From positions 496,001 to 560,000 of the forward strand of contig BIFP01000008.1 of the NCBI GenBank assembly GCA_005402585.1: DNA of 64,000 nt, written 5' to 3'. Below are positions 50,062 through 60,590 of this stretch, piece after piece. The stretch is from Micromonosporaceae bacterium KJ-029. GTDB lineage: Bacteria; Actinomycetota; Actinomycetes; Mycobacteriales; Micromonosporaceae. Below the pieces are notes generated by a model. That model was not told where the DNA came from and made no database searches. It saw nothing but the letters and a program-made list of their open reading frames with translations. Within the stretch, counting starts at the first letter, position 1, and each line of letters opens with the position of its first letter. Position numbers and translations under genes: made by a program.

Positions 50062-51333
50062 GTGCGTATCGTCTATCTGCATCAGTACTTCCGGACGCCG
50101 GCGATGTCCGGCGGCACCCGCTCGTACGAGTTCGCCCGCCGGCTGGTCGACCGCGGCCACGAGGTGCACGTGGTGACCAGCGACATCGAAGCCTCCGGCA
50201 CCCGAGGCGACGGGTGGCGTACGACGGTCGAGGCGGGCGCGACCGTGCACTGGGCGGCGGTGCCGTACCGCGGCTCGATGTCCTACCGGGACCGGATCCG
50301 GGCCTTCTTCCGGTTTGCACAGATGGCTGCCGTCCGCGCCGCCGGCCTCGACCAAGACGTGGTTGTCGCGACCAGCACACCACTGACGATCGCCATCCCA
50401 GCGATCTACTCCGCACGTCGCCGCCGGGTTCCGATGGTGCTCGAGATCCGCGATGTCTGGCCTGAGGTGCCGATCGCCCTCGGCGCGCTGCGCTCACCGT
50501 TGAGCCGGTACGCGGCACGGCGGCTGGAGAGCTTCGCCTACCGGAACGCACGTCGGGTCATCGCCCTCTCTCCGGGCATGGCCGACAGCATCCGACGGCG
50601 GTTCCCCGCGGTACCCGTGAAGGTGGTGCCGAACGGGTGTGACCGGTCCCTGTTCGCAGATGCCGACGACGCCGGTGCCGAGTTGCGGGCGACGACGCCG
50701 TGGTTGGGCGACCGGCCGCTGTTCCTGTATGCCGGCACGCTGGGCTACGTGAACCAGGTCGACTATCTGGTCCGGGTCGCAGCCGTGGCACGGGAACTTC
50801 GACCGGATCTCCGATTCGCGGTCATCGGTGACGGACCCGAGGCAGCCTCCGTGCGGGCGCTGGCGGCCGACCTCGGCGTCCTGGACCGGAACTTCATCAT
50901 GCTCGATCCAATGCCCAAGTCGGAGGTGGCGGCCTATTTCGGCGCCAGCACCGTTGCCGGGTCGACGGTCCGGGACGAGCCGGCCCTGCACGCCAACTCA
51001 GCCAACAAGGTATTCGACACCTGGGCTGCCGGCCGACCCGTCGCGGTCAACCATGAGGGATGGATCGCCGACACGATCCGGGAGAGCGGCGCCGGTCTGG
51101 TGCTGTCCGCCACCGATCACGCTCGCGCGGCACGGATGCTGATCGAATTCGTCGACGATCCGGTACGGGTCACGGCCGCCCGACAGGCAGCCCGCGCGGT
51201 CGCCGAGACCCGGTTCGATCGCGACCTCCTCTTCCGCCGCTTCGAGCAGGTACTACTCGACGCGGTCAGCGTCGGCCGGCCACCGTCGGCTTCGCCACCG
51301 CACACTGCAGTGGTGGGGGCGACCGATCGCTGA
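50062..51333 (+). CDS. WbuB-like GT4 glycosyltransferase
   Basis: A 423-residue GT-B enzyme. The N-terminal half opens MRIVYLHQYFRTPAMSGGTR and contains VLEIRDVWPEVPIALGAL, both typical of WbuB/PglA-like transferases that add an amino sugar in O-antigen units. The nucleotide-binding half includes VVPNGCDRSLF, LFLYAGTLGYVNQVDYLVR, and the SANKVFDTWAAGRPVAVNHEG region near 317. GGAGG lies seven bases before the GTG. It is the only glycosyltransferase besides the initiating enzyme visible in this cluster. Fifty bases separate it from the acyltransferase gene, probably in the same transcript. Confidence 0.87.
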   Translation: MRIVYLHQYFRTPAMSGGTRSYEFARRLVDRGHEVHVVTSDIEASGTRGDGWRTTVEAGATVHWAAVPYRGSMSYRDRIRAFFRFAQMAAVRAAGLDQDVVVATSTPLTIAIPAIYSARRRRVPMVLEIRDVWPEVPIALGALRSPLSRYAARRLESFAYRNARRVIALSPGMADSIRRRFPAVPVKVVPNGCDRSLFADADDAGAELRATTPWLGDRPLFLYAGTLGYVNQVDYLVRVAAVARELRPDLRFAVIGDGPEAASVRALAADLGVLDRNFIMLDPMPKSEVAAYFGASTVAGSTVRDEPALHANSANKVFDTWAAGRPVAVNHEGWIADTIRESGAGLVLSATDHARAARMLIEFVDDPVRVTAARQAARAVAETRFDRDLLFRRFEQVLLDAVSVGRPPSASPPHTAVVGATDR

Positions 51334-51375
51334 GGCACTCCCCGACCGTCCTTTGACATCAAGATGATCGATCAA

Positions 51376-51430
51376 TTGACAGGTATTGCCGGTAGGACGA
51401 GGCTCGCGCTCAGAAATCCTTCTATCTGAG
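51376..51430 (+). promoter_or_regulatory. Promoter and leader hairpin of the M14 carboxypeptidase
   Basis: TTGACA at 51376-51381 is a perfect -35; GAGGCT at 51399-51404 is a weak -10 at 17 bases. Downstream, CTCAGA at 51409-51414 faces TCTGAG at 51425-51430. The right arm runs into the GAGGGGG ribosome site, so pairing could limit translation. A second TTGACA at 51353-51358 lies upstream. Confidence 0.45.
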
Positions 51431-51438
51431 GGGGCGCG

Positions 51439-54400
51439 ATGAGGCGCACACCGCTGGCGATCGCCGGCGTGTTCACTCTGGTCGGTGCGCTGGCGCTGAC
51501 CACACCGGCGAGTGCACGGCCGTCGTCCGATCCGGGTAGCCGTGACAGCCTGGAGGTGTACGTCGGCACGGTCGGTCCGGCGCAGCTGCACCAGCTGCGC
51601 GAGGCCGGTGTCGACATCGGTCACGGCTCCACCACCGACCAGTCCGGCACCACGAGGATCGAGACGGTGCTCAGCCGGGGCCAGGCCGACCGGCTGGCCC
51701 GCAAGGGCGTCAAGCTTTCGGTCAAGCAGGTCCGCGGCAAGGCCGCCTCGCAGGTGCTGCGGGAACAGGCCGCGGCGGGCTGGACGGGTTTCCGCTCGTA
51801 CAGTGAGCCGGGCGGTATCCGCGACGAGATCAACGCGACGGCGGCCCGTCACCCGAAGCTGACCCAGGTACAGACCATCGGTCGTTCGGCGCAGGGCAAG
51901 CCGATCCTCGCGATCAAGGTGACCAAGAACGCGAAAAGCACCAAGGACGGCAAGCGGCCGGCGGTGCTCTACGCCGGGACCCAGCACGCCCGGGAATGGA
52001 TCACGCCGGAGATGACCCGCCGGCTGATGCACCACGTACTGGACAACTACGGCTCCGACCGGGAGATCACCCGGCTGGTCGACACGACCGAGCTGTGGTT
52101 CATTCCGGTGCTCAACCCCGACGGCTACGACCACACCTTCACTCCGGGCAACCGGCTGTGGCGCAAGAACCTGCGTGACAACGACGGCGACGGGAAGATC
52201 ACCGGTGTCGACGGTGTCGACCTGAACCGCAACTTCGCCTACAAGTGGGGCTACGACAACGAGGGGTCCTCGCCGGACCCGACCAGCGAAACCTACCGCG
52301 GGCCCGGGCCCAACTCGGAACCGGAGACCAAGGCGCTGGACGCGCTGCTCAAGCGGGTCGGCTTCGAGTTCTTCGTCAACTACCACTCCGCCGCGCAGCT
52401 GCTGCTCTACGGCATCGGGTGGCAGGTCTCCACGCCGAGCCCCGACGACGTCATCTACGAGGCGATGGCCGGTGACGACGCCAACCCGGCGGTCCCGGGC
52501 TACGACCCGGACCTCTCCGCCGAGCTTTACACCACCAACGGCGACACCGACAGTCACGCCACCGTGCGCTACGGGACGCTCGGGTTCACCCCGGAGATGT
52601 CGACCTGCCAGGCGGCGGCCGAGTCCGACCCGAACGACCAGTGGCGCCCGGAGGACTGCGTCAGCATCTTCACCTTCCCTGACGACGAGAAGCTGATCGC
52701 CGCCGAGGTGGCCAAGAACCTGCCGTTCGCGCTCGCCGTGGCGAAGTCGGCGCAGCAGCCGGACGAGCCGGTCTCGGTGGTCGGCCGCAGCACCGCGGAC
52801 TTCGTGGTCGACTCCTTCGACGTCTCGTACGGCCGCGACCAGGAGGTCGCCGCGATCACCCGGCGGTCGCTGAAGAACGTGCGGCTGAACTACACGATCA
52901 ACGGAGGCAAGGCGAAGTCCGTCAAGGTCGACGAGTGGCGTGGCGGTGAGCGCTACGGCGACACCCACAACGACTACTACGCCGAGTTGCGCGGAGAGGT
53001 CACCGGCGCCCGGCCGGGCGACCGGGTGCAGGTCTGGTTCACCGGCACGAAGCCCGGCAAGGGCCCGGTGTCCAGCGAACGCTTCACCTACCGGGTGCAC
53101 CACGACATCGGCGGGGACGTGCTGGTGCTGGCGGTGGAGGACGTGACCGGCCTGAGCCCGGCCCAGAACGCCACGACCGCCAAGTACGCCGACGACATCG
53201 CCGCCTCGCTACGCGCCGCCGGGCGCAGCAGCGACGTGTACGACTTCGACGCGATGGGCCGGACCGCCCCGCACCACCTGGGCGTGCTGTCGCACTACAA
53301 GACGGTGGTCTGGGAGACCGGCGACGACGTCATCCTGCGCTCCCCCGGCCAGGTACCCGGCACCGCGGCGAAGGCGGCGCTGGACACCGAGATGGCCGTC
53401 CGGGACTACCTGAACGAGGGCGGCAAGCTGCTGGTGAGCGGCAAGTACGCGCTCTACGCCCAAGCCGCCAACGGCCTGTACGCGTACCACCCGGACGCAC
53501 CACCGGAGTGCACGGACGCCGACGACCCGACCTGCCTGCCGCTGCTGAACGACTTCCAGCAGTACTGGCTGGGGGCGTACAACTACGTCAGCGACGGCGG
53601 CACCTCGCCCGACGGGGAGCCGTACCCGGTTCAGGGTGACGACGGGGCGTTCGCCGGCTTCGCCGGGACGCTCAACGCCGAGGGTTCCGCGGGCAACCAG
53701 GACCACACCGCGTCGTTCCTGACCACGTCGGGCTTCCTGCCGGTCGAGCAGTTCCCGCAGTTCGCCAGCTCCGCGCCGATGGGCTGGAACCGGCCGGGTG
53801 GGGCGCCGTTCGACCCGCGTACGGGCGACTGGTACCTGTTCAGCGGGCAGGCGGACGAGTCGTACAAGCGGCTCACCCGGACCGTGGACCTGACCGGGGC
53901 CAGCAGCGGGGAGCTGCGCTTCTTCACCTCGTTCGACATCGAGTCGGACTGGGACTTCATGATCGTCGAGGCGCACGAGGTGGGCAGCGACGAGTGGACC
54001 ACGCTGCCGGACTCCGGCGGCCTGACCACGCAGGACACCGGCGAAAGCTGCGCCTCCGGCTGGGTCGCGCAGATCCACCCGTTCCTCGCCCACTACCAGG
54101 GCGCGGACTGCTCGCCGACCGGCACCACCGGCGAGTGGCACGCGGCCACCGGCACGTCCAACGGGTGGAAGGAGTTCGTGGTCGACCTGTCGGCGTACTC
54201 GGGTAAGCAGGTGGAGGTCTCCATCACCTACGTGACCGACTGGGCCACCCAGAACCTCGGGGTGTTCCTGGACGACACCCGGGTGATCGTCGACGGGGCC
54301 ACCGTCGCGGAGACGTCGTTCGAGACGGACCTGGGCGGCTGGACGGTGGCCGGGCCGCCGGCCGGTTCCAACCCGGCGGCCAACGACTGGTCGCGCAGCC

Positions 54401-54543
54401 AGCAGGCGTTCGAGGAGGGCTCGGTGGTGGTCACCAAGAACACCGTCTACCTGGGCTTCGGGCTCGAAGGGCTGGCTCCGGCCGCCCGGGACGAGTTGGT
54501 CGCCCGGTCGCTGACCCACCTGACCGGCCGGCCGCGCCGGTAG
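51439..54543 (+). CDS. Secreted M14 zinc carboxypeptidase with C-terminal immune-inhibitor-A-like region
   Basis: A 1034-residue exported metalloprotease. The signal peptide (LAIAGVFTLVGALALTTPASA) is followed by a propeptide-like region to about residue 115 and an M14 carboxypeptidase domain. Zinc ligands are H183 and E186 in TQHAREW and H316 in VNYHSAA; the catalytic glutamate is E386 in GFTPEMS. Substrate-binding LNPDGYDHT and VDLNRNFAYKWG are present. The C-terminal 500 residues are beta-rich, with W-D-F-M and VSITYVTDWATQNLGVFLDD motifs resembling immune inhibitor A peptidase or MAM-like domains. It probably digests extracellular peptides. A 15-bp hairpin terminator follows. Confidence 0.9.
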   Translation: MRRTPLAIAGVFTLVGALALTTPASARPSSDPGSRDSLEVYVGTVGPAQLHQLREAGVDIGHGSTTDQSGTTRIETVLSRGQADRLARKGVKLSVKQVRGKAASQVLREQAAAGWTGFRSYSEPGGIRDEINATAARHPKLTQVQTIGRSAQGKPILAIKVTKNAKSTKDGKRPAVLYAGTQHAREWITPEMTRRLMHHVLDNYGSDREITRLVDTTELWFIPVLNPDGYDHTFTPGNRLWRKNLRDNDGDGKITGVDGVDLNRNFAYKWGYDNEGSSPDPTSETYRGPGPNSEPETKALDALLKRVGFEFFVNYHSAAQLLLYGIGWQVSTPSPDDVIYEAMAGDDANPAVPGYDPDLSAELYTTNGDTDSHATVRYGTLGFTPEMSTCQAAAESDPNDQWRPEDCVSIFTFPDDEKLIAAEVAKNLPFALAVAKSAQQPDEPVSVVGRSTADFVVDSFDVSYGRDQEVAAITRRSLKNVRLNYTINGGKAKSVKVDEWRGGERYGDTHNDYYAELRGEVTGARPGDRVQVWFTGTKPGKGPVSSERFTYRVHHDIGGDVLVLAVEDVTGLSPAQNATTAKYADDIAASLRAAGRSSDVYDFDAMGRTAPHHLGVLSHYKTVVWETGDDVILRSPGQVPGTAAKAALDTEMAVRDYLNEGGKLLVSGKYALYAQAANGLYAYHPDAPPECTDADDPTCLPLLNDFQQYWLGAYNYVSDGGTSPDGEPYPVQGDDGAFAGFAGTLNAEGSAGNQDHTASFLTTSGFLPVEQFPQFASSAPMGWNRPGGAPFDPRTGDWYLFSGQADESYKRLTRTVDLTGASSGELRFFTSFDIESDWDFMIVEAHEVGSDEWTTLPDSGGLTTQDTGESCASGWVAQIHPFLAHYQGADCSPTGTTGEWHAATGTSNGWKEFVVDLSAYSGKQVEVSITYVTDWATQNLGVFLDDTRVIVDGATVAETSFETDLGGWTVAGPPAGSNPAANDWSRSQQAFEEGSVVVTKNTVYLGFGLEGLAPAARDELVARSLTHLTGRPRR

Positions 54544-54554
54544 CTGTGATCGGG

Positions 54555-54590
54555 GGCGCGCCGGTGGTGTGGACGCACCACCGGCGCGCC
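54555..54590 (+). terminator. 15-bp perfect hairpin terminator
   Basis: GGCGCGCCGGTGGTG at 54555-54569 is perfectly complementary to 54576-54590, with a six-base loop. It lies 11 bases after the carboxypeptidase stop. Confidence 0.82.
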
Positions 54591-54638
54591 TTGCGCGTAC
54601 CGCCGTGGAACCGGTACCGACTGTGATGAGCTGTGGGC

Positions 54639-55568
54639 ATGGACCGGATCCGGCTCGGGCTGGTGCTCCATCCCACCCGGGACGTCTCTCCGGTGGTGGA
54701 CACCATCGCGGCCTGGGCCGCCCGGAACGAGGCGGCCCTGGCGGTACGCGCCGAGGACCGGCACCGGGTGCCCCCACCCGTCCGGGCGGTGCCGGCCGAG
54801 GATCTCGCCACCCGGTCGGACGTGCTGGTCAGCATCGGCGGGGACGGCACCATGCTGGGCGCGCTGCGGCTGGCCGTACCCGATCCGAAGCCGGTGCTCG
54901 GCGTACACCTGGGCAAGGTGGGGTTCCTGGTGGAGGTGGAACCGCCGGAGCTGTCGGCGGCGCTGGACCGGCTGCTGGCCGGCAACTTCACCGTGGAGGC
55001 GCACAGCTGCCTGGCCTGCGACGTGTGCGGCGACGACGTGGTCGCGTTCAACGACATCGCGTTGGTCCGCCAGCCCGGGCGGGGTTTCGTCAGCGCCACC
55101 CTGGCCGTCGACGGGCAGCGGTACGGCTACTACCGGTGTGACGCGCTGGTGGTCAGCACCCCGACCGGTTCGACCGCCTACAGCTACGCGGCCGGCGGCC
55201 CGCTGGTCTCCCCGGCGACCGGGGCGGTGGTGGTGACCCCGAGCGCCCCGATGGCCGGCATCTCGCGGTCGGTGGTGCTCTCCCCCGACGAGGCGGTCCG
55301 GTTGGAGTTGCGCCCCGAGTGCGCGCCGATCGCCGTGGAGGTGGACGGGCTGATGATCCGGGAGACGGCGACGTCCGGCGCGGTGGCCATCCGCTACCGC
55401 CACGACGCGGGCCAGGTGGTCCGCCTCGACCCGGGCCGCTACCAGGAGCGCAGCCAGCTCAAGCTGAGCCTGCTGGACCTGCCGCTGCTGCCCGAGCAAC
55501 TGCGCGAGTTGCTGCCTGCGGGCCTGCGCCGTCAGCTCGACCGCCGCGACCTACCGCCGCTGCGCTGA
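54639..55568 (+). CDS. nadK: NAD kinase
   Basis: A 309-residue enzyme phosphorylating NAD to NADP. Motifs: GLVLHPTRD at the start, VSIGGDGTMLGALRL near 68, VHLGKVGFLVEV near 90, FNDIALVRQPGRGF near 131, and the signature VVSTPTGSTAYSYAAGGPLV near 165. SPSAPM-like VVTPSAPMAGISRSVVL follows. The length agrees with actinobacterial NadK. The ATG at 54639 and an in-frame GTG at 54633 are both possible; no ribosome site is evident. Confidence 0.92.
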   Translation: MDRIRLGLVLHPTRDVSPVVDTIAAWAARNEAALAVRAEDRHRVPPPVRAVPAEDLATRSDVLVSIGGDGTMLGALRLAVPDPKPVLGVHLGKVGFLVEVEPPELSAALDRLLAGNFTVEAHSCLACDVCGDDVVAFNDIALVRQPGRGFVSATLAVDGQRYGYYRCDALVVSTPTGSTAYSYAAGGPLVSPATGAVVVTPSAPMAGISRSVVLSPDEAVRLELRPECAPIAVEVDGLMIRETATSGAVAIRYRHDAGQVVRLDPGRYQERSQLKLSLLDLPLLPEQLRELLPAGLRRQLDRRDLPPLR

Positions 55569-55620
55569 CCGCCCACCGCCGCCGCCCGTCGCCCGCCGCC
55601 GCATGCGGCGACGTGTGGCG

Positions 55621-55674
55621 GCGTTAAGAAGGGGCCCTTGCTCTACTCCAGGCGTTAAGAGGGGGCCCTTCCTT
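55621..55674 (-). repeat. GGGCCC paired-hairpin element, copy C
   Basis: Read on the reverse strand it gives AAGGAAGGGCCCCCTCTTAA, then CGCCTGGAGTAGAGC, then AAGGGCCCCTTCTTAAC, matching copies A and B in order and spacing. It begins at the base after the pgm stop codon and shares that gene's orientation. NadK and pgm converge here. Confidence 0.8.
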
Positions 55675-57315
<1,641 letters not shown>

Positions 57316-57367
57316 GGTGCCTGCCTTTCGTTCGCGACTGCGGGGCTCGCAAGCTCACTCCTCGCGC
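57316..57367 (-). other. Short pgm-glgC spacer with possible repeat
   Basis: The 52 bases between glgC and pgm read GAGCGCGAGGAGTGAGCTTG, then CGAGCCCCGCAGTCGCGAAC on the reverse strand. I recall similar strings between many Micromonospora genes, so it may be a dispersed repeat. It holds the pgm ribosome site but no evident promoter, so glgC and pgm are probably co-transcribed. Confidence 0.4.
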
Positions 57368-58600
57368 TCACGGTTCCACCTTCTGTCCCTTGCCGATGAC
57401 CACGATGCCATTCTCGGAGACCGTGTAACGCTGCCGGTCCCGCTCCAGGTCCACGCCGATCTCGGCGCCCTCGGGCACGTAGACGTTCTTGTCCAGGATG
57501 GCCCGGCGCACCACGGCGTGCCGGCCGATCTCGACACCTTCCATGAGCACCGCGCCGTCCACGTGTGCCCAGGAGTGGACCTTCACCTTCGGTGAGACGA
57601 TCGAGTTCTCCACCAGCGATCCGGAGATCACGGCGCCGGGCGAGACCATCGAGGCGACCGCCCGACCGACCCGCTCGCCCCACTGGTGCACGAACTTGGC
57701 CGGCGGGTACGGCGGCTGCTCGGTGTAGATCGGCCAGTCGAAGTTGTAGAGGTTGAACACCGGATGGACGTTGATCAGATCCATGTGGGCGTCGTAGAAG
57801 GAGTCGAGGGTTCCCACGTCCCGCCAGTAGCCGAGGTCCCGGTCGGTGCTGCCGGGCACCTCGTTGTCGCGGAAGTCGTAGACATTCGCCTCGCCGCGCT
57901 CGACCAGTGCCGGGATGATGCTGCCGCCCATGTCGTGCTTGCTGGTCTTGTCGTCCGCGTCGCGCTCGACGGCGTCGACCAGCGCACTGGTGGTGAAGAC
58001 GTAGTTGCCCATCGAGGCGTAGATCTGGTCGGGGGCGTCGGGCAGGCCGATCGCGTCGGTGGGCTTCTCCCGGAAGGCCCGGATCCGCCGGCCGTCCTCG
58101 CCGACCTCGATGACACCGAACTGGTCCGCCATGGACAGCGGCTGCCGGATGCCCGCCACGGTCACCGCGGCACCGGAGGCGATGTGGTCCTCCACCATCT
58201 GCCGCGGGTCCATCCGGTAGATGTGGTCGGCGCCGAACACGATCACGTAGTCGGGCTGCTCGTCGTAGATCAGGTTGAAGCTCTGGTAGATCGCGTCGGC
58301 CGAGCCGGCGAACCACCACGGGCCGCGACGCTGCTGCGCGGGCACCGGGGTGACGTAGTTGCCCAGCAGGGTCGACATCCGCCAGGTTTTGGTGATGTGC
58401 CGGTCGAGGGAATGGGACTTGTACTGGGTCAGCACGACGATCTTCAGATAGCCGGCGTTGGCCAGGTTGGAGAGGACGAAGTCGACCATGCGGTACATCC
58501 CGCCGAACGGGACAGCCGGCTTGGCCCGGTCCGTGGTCAGCGGCATCAGGCGCTTGCCCTCTCCGCCGGCCAGGACGATCGCGAGCACCTTGTCAGCCAT
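57368..58600 (-). CDS. glgC: Glucose-1-phosphate adenylyltransferase
   Basis: A 410-residue enzyme making ADP-glucose, the committed donor for glycogen and for maltose-1-phosphate. Features: [20 protein letters not shown] at the start, [65 protein letters not shown], and a left-handed beta-helix tail ([20 protein letters not shown]). On the reverse strand TAGCGT ends six bases before the ATG, predicting a leaderless message. It is divergent from glgA across 71 bases and is followed by pgm. Confidence 0.95.
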   Translation of the reverse strand: MADKVLAIVLAGGEGKRLMPLTTDRAKPAVPFGGMYRMVDFVLSNLANAGYLKIVVLTQYKSHSLDRHITKTWRMSTLLGNYVTPVPAQQRRGPWWFAGSADAIYQSFNLIYDEQPDYVIVFGADHIYRMDPRQMVEDHIASGAAVTVAGIRQPLSMADQFGVIEVGEDGRRIRAFREKPTDAIGLPDAPDQIYASMGNYVFTTSALVDAVERDADDKTSKHDMGGSIIPALVERGEANVYDFRDNEVPGSTDRDLGYWRDVGTLDSFYDAHMDLINVHPVFNLYNFDWPIYTEQPPYPPAKFVHQWGERVGRAVASMVSPGAVISGSLVENSIVSPKVKVHSWAHVDGAVLMEGVEIGRHAVVRRAILDKNVYVPEGAEIGVDLERDRQRYTVSENGIVVIGKGQKVEP

Positions 58601-58606
58601 GAGCAG

Positions 58607-58612
58607 ACGCTA
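58607..58612 (-). promoter_or_regulatory. -10 box for a leaderless glgC transcript
   Basis: TAGCGT on the reverse strand ends six bases before the ATG at 58600. Confidence 0.6.
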
Positions 58613-58658
58613 TCCATCCCGGTGCCGCTTCACCACTCGTACGGGCACACTTCTGCAC

Positions 58659-58664
58659 TAGGGT
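58659..58664 (+). promoter_or_regulatory. -10 box for a leaderless glgA transcript
   Basis: TAGGGT ends seven bases before the ATG at 58672. The two divergent -10 boxes are only 46 bases apart, so their -35 regions must overlap. Confidence 0.6.
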
Positions 58665-58671
58665 GCCGGGC

Positions 58672-59880
58672 ATGACGGACTCCGCACTGCCGCGCGTCGA
58701 CCTGCTCACCCGCGAGTACCCGCCGGAGGTCTACGGCGGCGCCGGGGTCCACGTGGAGTACCTCGCCCGGGAACTGCGCCGGATCTCCGCCGTGCGGGTG
58801 CACTGCTTCGGCACGCCACGCACCGAGCCGGGCGTGCGCGCGTACGCCGAACCGGCGGCCCTGGCCGGCACGAACGCCGCGCTGCGGACGATGGGCGTGG
58901 ACCTGGAGATGGCCGCCGGGTGCGCCGGCGCGGACGTGGTGCACAGCCACACCTGGTACGCCAACCTGGCCGGGCACACCGCGAAGCTGCTGTACGGGGT
59001 GCCGCACGTGGTGACCGCGCACAGCCTGGAGCCGCTGCGGCCGTGGAAGTCCGAGCAGCTCGGTGGGGGTTATGCGCTCTCCTCATGGTGCGAGCGCACG
59101 GCCTTCGAGGCGGCCGACGCGGTGATCGCGGTCAGCGAGGGGATGCGTCGGGACGTGCTGGCCGCGTACCCGGCGGTGGATCCGGACCGGGTCAAGGTGG
59201 TGTACAACGGCATCGACACCGCGCAGTACGCCCCGGACCCCGGCACCGACGTGCTGGCGCGACTCGGCATCGACCCGGCCCTGCCCAGCGTGGTCTACGT
59301 CGGGCGGATCACCCGGCAGAAGGGCCTGCCGTACCTGCTACGCGCCGCCCGCGACCTGCCGGCGGACGCCCAACTGGTGCTGCTGGCCGGTGCGCCCGAC
59401 ACACCCGAGATCGCCGCCGAGGTGGAGGGCCTGGTCGCCGAGCTGCGGGCACGCCGCTCCGGGGTGGTCTGGGTGGCCGAGATGCTGCCCAAGGCCGAGG
59501 TGATCCAGGTGCTCACCCACGCCACGATCTTCGTCTGCCCGTCGGTGTACGAGCCGATGGGCATCGTCAACCTGGAGGCGATGGCCTGCGAGACGGCGGT
59601 GGTGGCCACCGCCACCGGCGGCATCCCGGAGGTGGTCTCCGACGGCGAGACCGGGCTGCTGGTGCCGATCGAGCAGGCCACCGACGGTTCGGGCACGCCG
59701 CGGGACGCGGAGAAGTTCGAGGCCGACCTGGCGGCGCGGATCACCGAGCTGCTGACCGCCCCGGAGCGCGCGGCCACGTTCGGCCGGGCCGGCCGCCGCC
59801 GCGCCGTCGAATACTTCTCCTGGGACGCCATCGCCCGCCAGACCCTGGAGCTGTACCGGTCGGTCATCAGCCCCGGCTGA
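58672..59880 (+). CDS. glgA: Glycogen synthase / maltose-1-phosphate synthase (GlgA/GlgM type)
   Basis: A 402-residue GT4/GT5-like enzyme of the short actinobacterial type. Blocks include LTREYPPEVYGGAGVHVEYL, DVVHSHTWYANLAGH, VTAHSLEPLRPWKSEQLGGG, VVYNGIDTAQY, YVGRITRQKGLPYLL, and PSVYEPMGIVNLEAMACETA. This form resembles mycobacterial GlgM, which joins ADP-glucose and glucose-1-phosphate to make maltose-1-phosphate, the substrate of GlgE. The glgE gene nearby supports that reading over plain glycogen synthesis. The ATG is set by the TAGGGT box seven bases upstream. It converges on the toxin gene with a 16-base gap. Confidence 0.92.
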   Translation: MTDSALPRVDLLTREYPPEVYGGAGVHVEYLARELRRISAVRVHCFGTPRTEPGVRAYAEPAALAGTNAALRTMGVDLEMAAGCAGADVVHSHTWYANLAGHTAKLLYGVPHVVTAHSLEPLRPWKSEQLGGGYALSSWCERTAFEAADAVIAVSEGMRRDVLAAYPAVDPDRVKVVYNGIDTAQYAPDPGTDVLARLGIDPALPSVVYVGRITRQKGLPYLLRAARDLPADAQLVLLAGAPDTPEIAAEVEGLVAELRARRSGVVWVAEMLPKAEVIQVLTHATIFVCPSVYEPMGIVNLEAMACETAVVATATGGIPEVVSDGETGLLVPIEQATDGSGTPRDAEKFEADLAARITELLTAPERAATFGRAGRRRAVEYFSWDAIARQTLELYRSVISPG

Positions 59881-59896
59881 CCGCCCGTCAATCCGA

Positions 59897-60352
59897 TCAG
59901 CGTTCCGGCGTGATCAGCTCCAGCTTCGGGAAGTACGTGCGGTACCGGGCGCCGTCGCGGGTGAGCAGCCGGTACCCGCACACGGCAGCGTGTGCACCGA
60001 TGTAGAAGTCCGCGATCGGCGAGCGCTTGGTACCGCCCTGCGCGCGGTAGGTCGCGTACGCCTTGCCAGCAAGGAAGCCGGCCGGGTATGGCAGTTCCTC
60101 GCGGAGGAAATCACCGGCGGGCAGTGCTTCGTCGAGATCTTCGATACGGGCGAAGCGCACCGACACCTCGGCGTAGACGATGGGGTTGACCACCAGGACA
60201 CCGGCGTCCCGGGCCTCGGCCAAAGCCACGCCGGACCAGTCCGCCCACCTGGGATCGTCAGTGAAGATGTCCAGGAGCACGTTCGTGTCGACCAGTGTCG
60301 TAGCCGCATCGGCGGGCCGGTGCGCAACGGCGCGGAGCCGCTCACTCCCCAC
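59897..60352 (-). CDS. vapC: VapC-type PIN-domain toxin
   Basis: A 151-residue ribonuclease-fold protein. The acidic active site is complete: D22 in LVDTNVLLDIF, E62 in IVYAEVSVRF, D115 in SPIADFYIG and D133 in LLTRDGARY. VapC toxins cut tRNA or rRNA when freed from the antitoxin. The GTG at 60352 overlaps the antitoxin gene by 11 bases, with GGAG eight bases upstream, so the two are translated together. The pair lies between glgA and glgE on the opposite strand. Confidence 0.87.
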   Translation of the reverse strand: MGSERLRAVAHRPADAATTLVDTNVLLDIFTDDPRWADWSGVALAEARDAGVLVVNPIVYAEVSVRFARIEDLDEALPAGDFLREELPYPAGFLAGKAYATYRAQGGTKRSPIADFYIGAHAAVCGYRLLTRDGARYRTYFPKLELITPER

Positions 60353-60581
60353 GCAGCAACTCCATCAGTTCGTCAGTGGACATGTTCTCGGTCTGCTTCG
60401 CGCCCCCTCGGCCACGCATGTGCCGTACCAGGCGCTGTCCTCTGCTCTCGGCGCCGCTCACTCGGACGATCCGGAGCGCACCGCCCTCCTCGATCACGTC
60501 AACCTCGTCGCCCTCGTGCAGGCCGTGCCGGACCCGCAGTGCGGCGGGGATCGTCACCTGCCCCTTGCTGTTGAGCTTCAT
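60342..60581 (-). CDS. vapB: AbrB/MazE-type antitoxin
   Basis: A 79-residue protein. Residues 1-42 form the swapped-hairpin DNA-binding domain (MKLNSKGQVTIPAALRVRHG, then DEVDVIEEGGALRIVRV). The C-terminal tail (RQ-poor, acidic, ENMSTDELMELLRGE) would wrap the toxin. GGAGGGGG precedes the ATG at 60581; the longer frame starting at 60608 would read through the operator and is unlikely. It is expected to repress its own operon through the GATACGT repeats just upstream. Confidence 0.87.
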   Translation of the reverse strand: MKLNSKGQVTIPAALRVRHGLHEGDEVDVIEEGGALRIVRVSGAESRGQRLVRHMRGRGGAKQTENMSTDELMELLRGE

Positions 60582-60590
60582 GCCCCCTCC

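Noticed and set aside
40260..51333. Secondary-metabolite gene cluster
   Set aside because: No polyketide, peptide or terpene synthase is present. The genes fit surface-glycan assembly.
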